From contig CAZQKE010000002.1 in NCBI GenBank assembly GCA_964593865.1, positions 1 through 14,951 of the forward strand: 14,951 nt of DNA, in the 5' to 3' direction. The notes beneath the pieces were generated by a model. It was given only the letters and a program-made list of their open reading frames with translations, was not told the origin of the DNA and searched no databases. Shown here piece by piece: positions 12,669-14,951 of the stretch. The stretch comes from CAZQKE01 sp964593865 (GTDB taxonomy: Bacteria > Chloroflexota > Anaerolineae > JAAYZQ01). Positions within the stretch are counted from its first letter, which is position 1; every line of letters starts with the position of its first letter. The position numbers and the translations under genes were made by a program.

Positions 12669-14303
12669 CTATCTCCCCCCACCGGCGCAGGCGCAGGCAC
12701 AACCGGCGCAGGCACAAGCGCAGGCGCAGCTATACCCCCCATGTCCGGAGCCGGACGTCTTGGGCAAGGGGTTGGTCGTTTGCGTCACCTGACCGGTGAA
12801 CTTTTCAATGCTGCTGACAACGCTGTTGGCCGCGTTTTCAATGCCGCTGACAACGGTATTGGCAAAGGCCGCGCCGGGCAGGGTAGGCAAGGTGATCGTC
12901 TTTTGCCCGCCGGAGGGGGTAGGCCGGGGAGAAGCCGCAGCCGGGCCGACATGCGACGCCCAGGGCCGATAGCCCCACCACCAGTGGGGCAGCACCACGG
13001 GCCGGTCGTGGAACACCTGCTTGGTGTGCTTTTCCCAATCCTCGTCGAGCATGGTCCATTCCAGACCCTCGCCCCAACGTTCGCCCAGCACCTCCGGTGT
13101 GTCGGCGGCTTCAACCTGCTGCCAGGCGCGGGCGGCAATGTCTTTGTAATAAGCTTTGGTCTCCTTACGGCTAAAGCCGGTCAGCTTCTTGTTCACATCC
13201 CCGATCAGGTCAATGGCCAGATCTCGTAGCTTCTCTTCATCCAACGTGCCGTCGGGCTGCACCGCTTTGAGAAAACGCCGTTCATAGTACCGCAGTTTGG
13301 CATCTTGGGGCGAGGGATCGACCACCGTGACCCGCAACGGCTTTTCCGATTCGACCACAATCGCTCCCTTTTTGACCAGACCAAAGAGGATCATGGTCAT
13401 CACTTTGTTGAGGGGGGCTTCCAGCAGGATGGCCGCTTCCACGGCGGTCAGGCCCCGCTTGACGCCCGTGCCCTCGACGGCCAGTTCCGGGGGCAGGTAT
13501 TGCATCTTGCGCCGCTTTTGGGCGCGGTTGCCCAAAAAGGCCAAAAAGGCCCAGCCGCCGCCAAAGAGGAAAAACCACCAGCAGGGGCTGTTGCAACAGG
13601 CGGCAAAGTTGAAAGTGAAGGCCGGGGCTTTTTGTACAACCCCTTCGGCCAGGTATTTTTTGGGGAAGGAGACGCCAAAGGTGTACTGCTGGTCGCCCCG
13701 CGCGTCCTCCTTGACCCAGGTATAGACCACCCGGTCGTCCTGGAAAGTGGCGGAGGTAAAGGGCACGTCGTGATAGCGCGGCTCCTCGCTGGTAACACCC
13801 GGCGGCAGGTGGAAATTGACTTCCAGCCGGGTTGTGCCGTGGACATATTCGCTGCCGAACCAGGTGGGCGAAAACTCAAAGCTGGCGTATTCGGCATCCT
13901 TGCTATCCTGGTAGATCAGGTCACGCAGCGTCGCCTCCACGTGAACCGTGCCGCTGCGCCCCGGCGGAATGGCCGCGCCGCCCAATCCTATAGCCACGCC
14001 GTTGTCCACATAGGGCGAATCGCTGATGTCGGTCAGGGGTATCCCATCAATGGAAGCCCGCACCTGGTCCAGATCCCAGCTATCGTTGGGGAAGCCAATG
14101 TCCACATAATCAATGGGATGCGCGCCGGGATCGTTGACGAAGGTGATGTCATAGACGATGTTGATCGTGCCGTCGCCGTTGATGTAGACGTGGACTTGAT
14201 TTTCCCGGACGTTGAAACGATAGTCCTGGGCCAGAGCCACAGGCGCGGCCAGGACCAGGGCCAGCAGCAACATTACCCAGATCGCCGTTGATTTTCTGTG
14301 CAT
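12669..14303 (-). CDS. DUF2207 membrane protein with a C-terminal Cys-Ala repeat tail
   Basis: A 544 aa membrane protein. Residues 1-25 are a signal peptide (VMLLLALVLAAPVALA, probable cut after ALA), followed by an extracytoplasmic beta-rich DUF2207 domain (about 26-230). One transmembrane helix follows at about 241-258 (WWFFLFGGGWAFLAFL), then RAQKRRK, so the rest should be cytoplasmic. The cytosolic part includes a winged-helix-like region (LTAVEAAILLEAPLNKVMTMILFGLVKKGAI), a long helical segment and a Trp-rich stretch (WWWGYRPW, 441-448). The last residues are CACACACAGCACACA plus GGGR: seven cysteines (526, 528, 530, 532, 535, 537, 539) alternating with alanine. Two Cys-rich residues groups flank the membrane helix (CC 236-237, Cys241). 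A short gap holding a perfect hairpin precedes the gene. The MNT gene starts two bases after the stop. Confidence 0.9.
   Translation of the reverse strand: MHRKSTAIWVMLLLALVLAAPVALAQDYRFNVRENQVHVYINGDGTINIVYDITFVNDPGAHPIDYVDIGFPNDSWDLDQVRASIDGIPLTDISDSPYVDNGVAIGLGGAAIPPGRSGTVHVEATLRDLIYQDSKDAEYASFEFSPTWFGSEYVHGTTRLEVNFHLPPGVTSEEPRYHDVPFTSATFQDDRVVYTWVKEDARGDQQYTFGVSFPKKYLAEGVVQKAPAFTFNFAACCNSPCWWFFLFGGGWAFLAFLGNRAQKRRKMQYLPPELAVEGTGVKRGLTAVEAAILLEAPLNKVMTMILFGLVKKGAIVVESEKPLRVTVVDPSPQDAKLRYYERRFLKAVQPDGTLDEEKLRDLAIDLIGDVNKKLTGFSRKETKAYYKDIAARAWQQVEAADTPEVLGERWGEGLEWTMLDEDWEKHTKQVFHDRPVVLPHWWWGYRPWASHVGPAAASPRPTPSGGQKTITLPTLPGAAFANTVVSGIENAANSVVSSIEKFTGQVTQTTNPLPKTSGSGHGGYSCACACACAGCACACAGGGR
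12684..12728 (-). repeat. Coding repeat for the seven-cysteine Cys-Ala tail
   Basis: Fifteen codons of the DUF2207 gene read Cys-Ala four times, Gly, then Cys-Ala three times. The codons are mixed (TGC and TGT, GCC and GCT), so the amino-acid pattern is not simply a perfect DNA satellite, though the DNA has a visible GGCGCA-type periodicity on the plus strand. The tail lies on the cytoplasmic side of a membrane protein in an operon with a radical SAM/SPASM enzyme. Confidence 0.85.
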
Positions 14304-14321
14304 GGCCGTCCTTTCCCTCCA

Positions 14322-14342
14322 TCAGGCAGTGGTCCTGCCTGA
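14322..14342 (-). promoter_or_regulatory. Perfect hairpin just upstream of the DUF2207 start
   Basis: TCAGGCAG (14322-14329) pairs fully with CTGCCTGA (14335-14342) around a 5 nt loop. It ends next to the purine-rich GGAGGG (14315-14320) and AGGA ribosome binding region. There is no U-tract. It could set translation or mRNA processing between the two genes. Confidence 0.5.
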
Positions 14343-14349
14343 GCCAGGT

Positions 14350-14613
14350 CTAATCATCCGCCGGTAAGCCGATCAAAGCACACAGATTGTCACATTCCAA
14401 CCAAGCCAACTCGAAATCACCCCAAGGCACGACCTGCAAGCTCGTTTCAAAGCCGGGTCTTGGAGACGCTTCACCGTACCCGACTGCCAGTCCCCAGCGG
14501 AGCAAACGGAGCACATTGCGGCGTGGCGCACCGATTGGGCCGATACGGAGCAGATCCAGCAGATCGTGGTAAGGAACCGGTCGGCCTAGATAGTCCAACG
14601 ATCCCTTGTGCAA
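14350..14613 (-). CDS. Small protein of unknown function; start problematic
   Basis: An 87 aa open frame from a TTG at 14613 to a TAG at 14350. The sequence looks protein-like (YHDLLDLLRIGPIGAPRRNVLRLLRWGL, then LQVVPWGDFELAWLECDNLCALIGLPADD), with no signal peptide or membrane helix, but I recognise no family. An in-frame stop lies just before the TTG. A well-spaced AAGGAG (14630-14635) instead serves an ATG at 14620 that is one base out of frame; that other frame stops after 49 residues. Either the gene uses a weak TTG start, or a one-base change near the start (for example in the GGG at codon 6) has broken it. It sits between the zinc-ribbon and DUF2207 genes on the same strand. Confidence 0.5.
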   Translation of the reverse strand: MHKGSLDYLGRPVPYHDLLDLLRIGPIGAPRRNVLRLLRWGLAVGYGEASPRPGFETSLQVVPWGDFELAWLECDNLCALIGLPADD

Positions 14614-14625
14614 CGGTCATGACCG
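14614..14625. other. Perfect 12 bp palindrome over a candidate start codon
   Basis: CGGTCATGACCG is fully palindromic and contains the out-of-frame ATG at 14620 that has the good Shine-Dalgarno. It could be an operator-like site or chance. Confidence 0.35.
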
Positions 14626-14641
14626 CACACTCCTTCCCGCT

Positions 14642-14951
14642 CTACCATTTCGGCTCTTCGACGATCTGGTAGGTCGCCCCGCAGTAGGGGCAGGTGACGA
14701 CAACGGCCCCCTGGGCCAGGCTGATGGCGCTCTTGTCCAGCTGCGCCCCGCAGCTCCGGCACTTGAGCGCCTCCATCTCTACGTCGCCGCCGATGTCAAT
14801 CTTTTGGTGGACGATGACCTCCTGCTTGGGTTTGGGTTCCCGCAGGCGCACGGCGACGATGATGCCCAGGCCCAGCAGGACCAGGATGCCGCCGACGATC
14901 AGGCGGCCCGCCGGGTTCAGCGTCTCCGCGCTAAAGGCCGAAAGCAGCCAC
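14642..14951 (-). CDS. Membrane-anchored zinc-ribbon protein (3' part; gene runs off the right edge)
   Basis: The frame is open from the right window edge to a TAG at 14642, giving 102 visible residues. A transmembrane helix (LIVGGILVLLGLGIIVAV) is followed by basic residues and a cytoplasmic zinc ribbon: CRSC at 64-67 and CPYC at 87-90 of the fragment, spaced CxxC-19-CxxC. The N-terminal part is outside the window, so whether it belongs to a larger known family cannot be told. It is first in view of the same-strand run leading into DUF2207 and the radical SAM gene. A GTG at 14851 would give a 69 aa protein, but it lies just after the membrane helix, so the real start is almost certainly upstream. 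Confidence 0.75.
   Translation of the reverse strand, partial: WLLSAFSAETLNPAGRLIVGGILVLLGLGIIVAVRLREPKPKQEVIVHQKIDIGGDVEMEALKCRSCGAQLDKSAISLAQGAVVVTCPYCGATYQIVEEPKW

Noticed and set aside
12667..12717. Upstream start of the MNT gene at 12717
   Set aside because: It would translate the tail-coding repeat in another frame as Arg/Leu-rich sequence; the GTG at 12666 has a proper ribosome binding site and matches family length.
12675..12735. Repeated GGCGCA-type DNA as a possible tandem repeat or CRISPR-like array
   Set aside because: It is coding sequence for the Cys-Ala tail, too short and with no spacers.
13305..14291. Plus-strand open frame of 328 codons
   Set aside because: Antisense to the DUF2207 gene, which has a signal peptide, membrane helix and family features; the opposite frame has none.

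Overview
The window looks like chromosomal DNA of a GC-rich, probably anaerobic bacterium. The mix of a ferredoxin-dependent 2-oxoacid oxidoreductase, hydrogenase-maturation genes, a DUF3786 protein and a DUF2207 membrane protein would suit an anaerobic Chloroflexota (Anaerolineae-like) lineage. That placement is inference from gene content only. There is no CRISPR array, insertion sequence, integrase or phage module. Sigma70-type promoters (TTGACA/TACAAT/TATAAT-like, 16-17 bp spacers) are unusually easy to read.

Left part (1-3400): the 5' portion of an RNase Z gene runs off the left edge on the minus strand. It diverges from an acyl carrier protein gene, and both promoters carry the same extended -10, TGcTACAAT. 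After a strong hairpin come mobA (molybdenum cofactor guanylyltransferase) and hypE (NiFe hydrogenase CN-ligand synthesis) on the plus strand. About 340 bp without a convincing gene follows, then tRNA-Ser(GGA) with its own promoter and terminator.

Middle part (3423-9769, all minus): hypF, then korD-korA-korB-korC from its own TTGACA/TACAAT promoter, then a DUF3786 gene. KorDABC is a complete four-subunit, TPP- and ferredoxin-dependent 2-oxoacid oxidoreductase, probably acting on 2-oxoglutarate. HypF and HypE are biochemical partners: HypF carbamoylates the C-terminal Cys of HypE. Here they lie about 5 kb apart on opposite strands, with no hydrogenase structural gene in view.

Right part (9936-14951, all minus): a compact operon-like run. 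In transcription order it holds a membrane-anchored zinc-ribbon protein (partial), a small unknown ORF with a problematic start, a DUF2207 membrane protein whose cytoplasmic C-terminus is a Cys-Ala repeat tail, an MNT nucleotidyltransferase, a HEPN protein, a PqqD-fused radical SAM/SPASM enzyme and a DUF3800 protein. DUF2207 to DUF3800 are separated by at most 25 nt or overlap. The most interesting proposal is that the radical SAM/SPASM enzyme modifies the seven-cysteine tail of the DUF2207 protein, making this an atypical maturation system whose substrate is a membrane protein instead of a small free peptide.

Between this run and hypF lies a perfect-consensus promoter (TTGACA-17 bp-TATAAT) on the plus strand. 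It points into about 120 nt of highly self-complementary DNA ending in six T residues, which is a candidate stand-alone structured small RNA with no protein-coding explanation.
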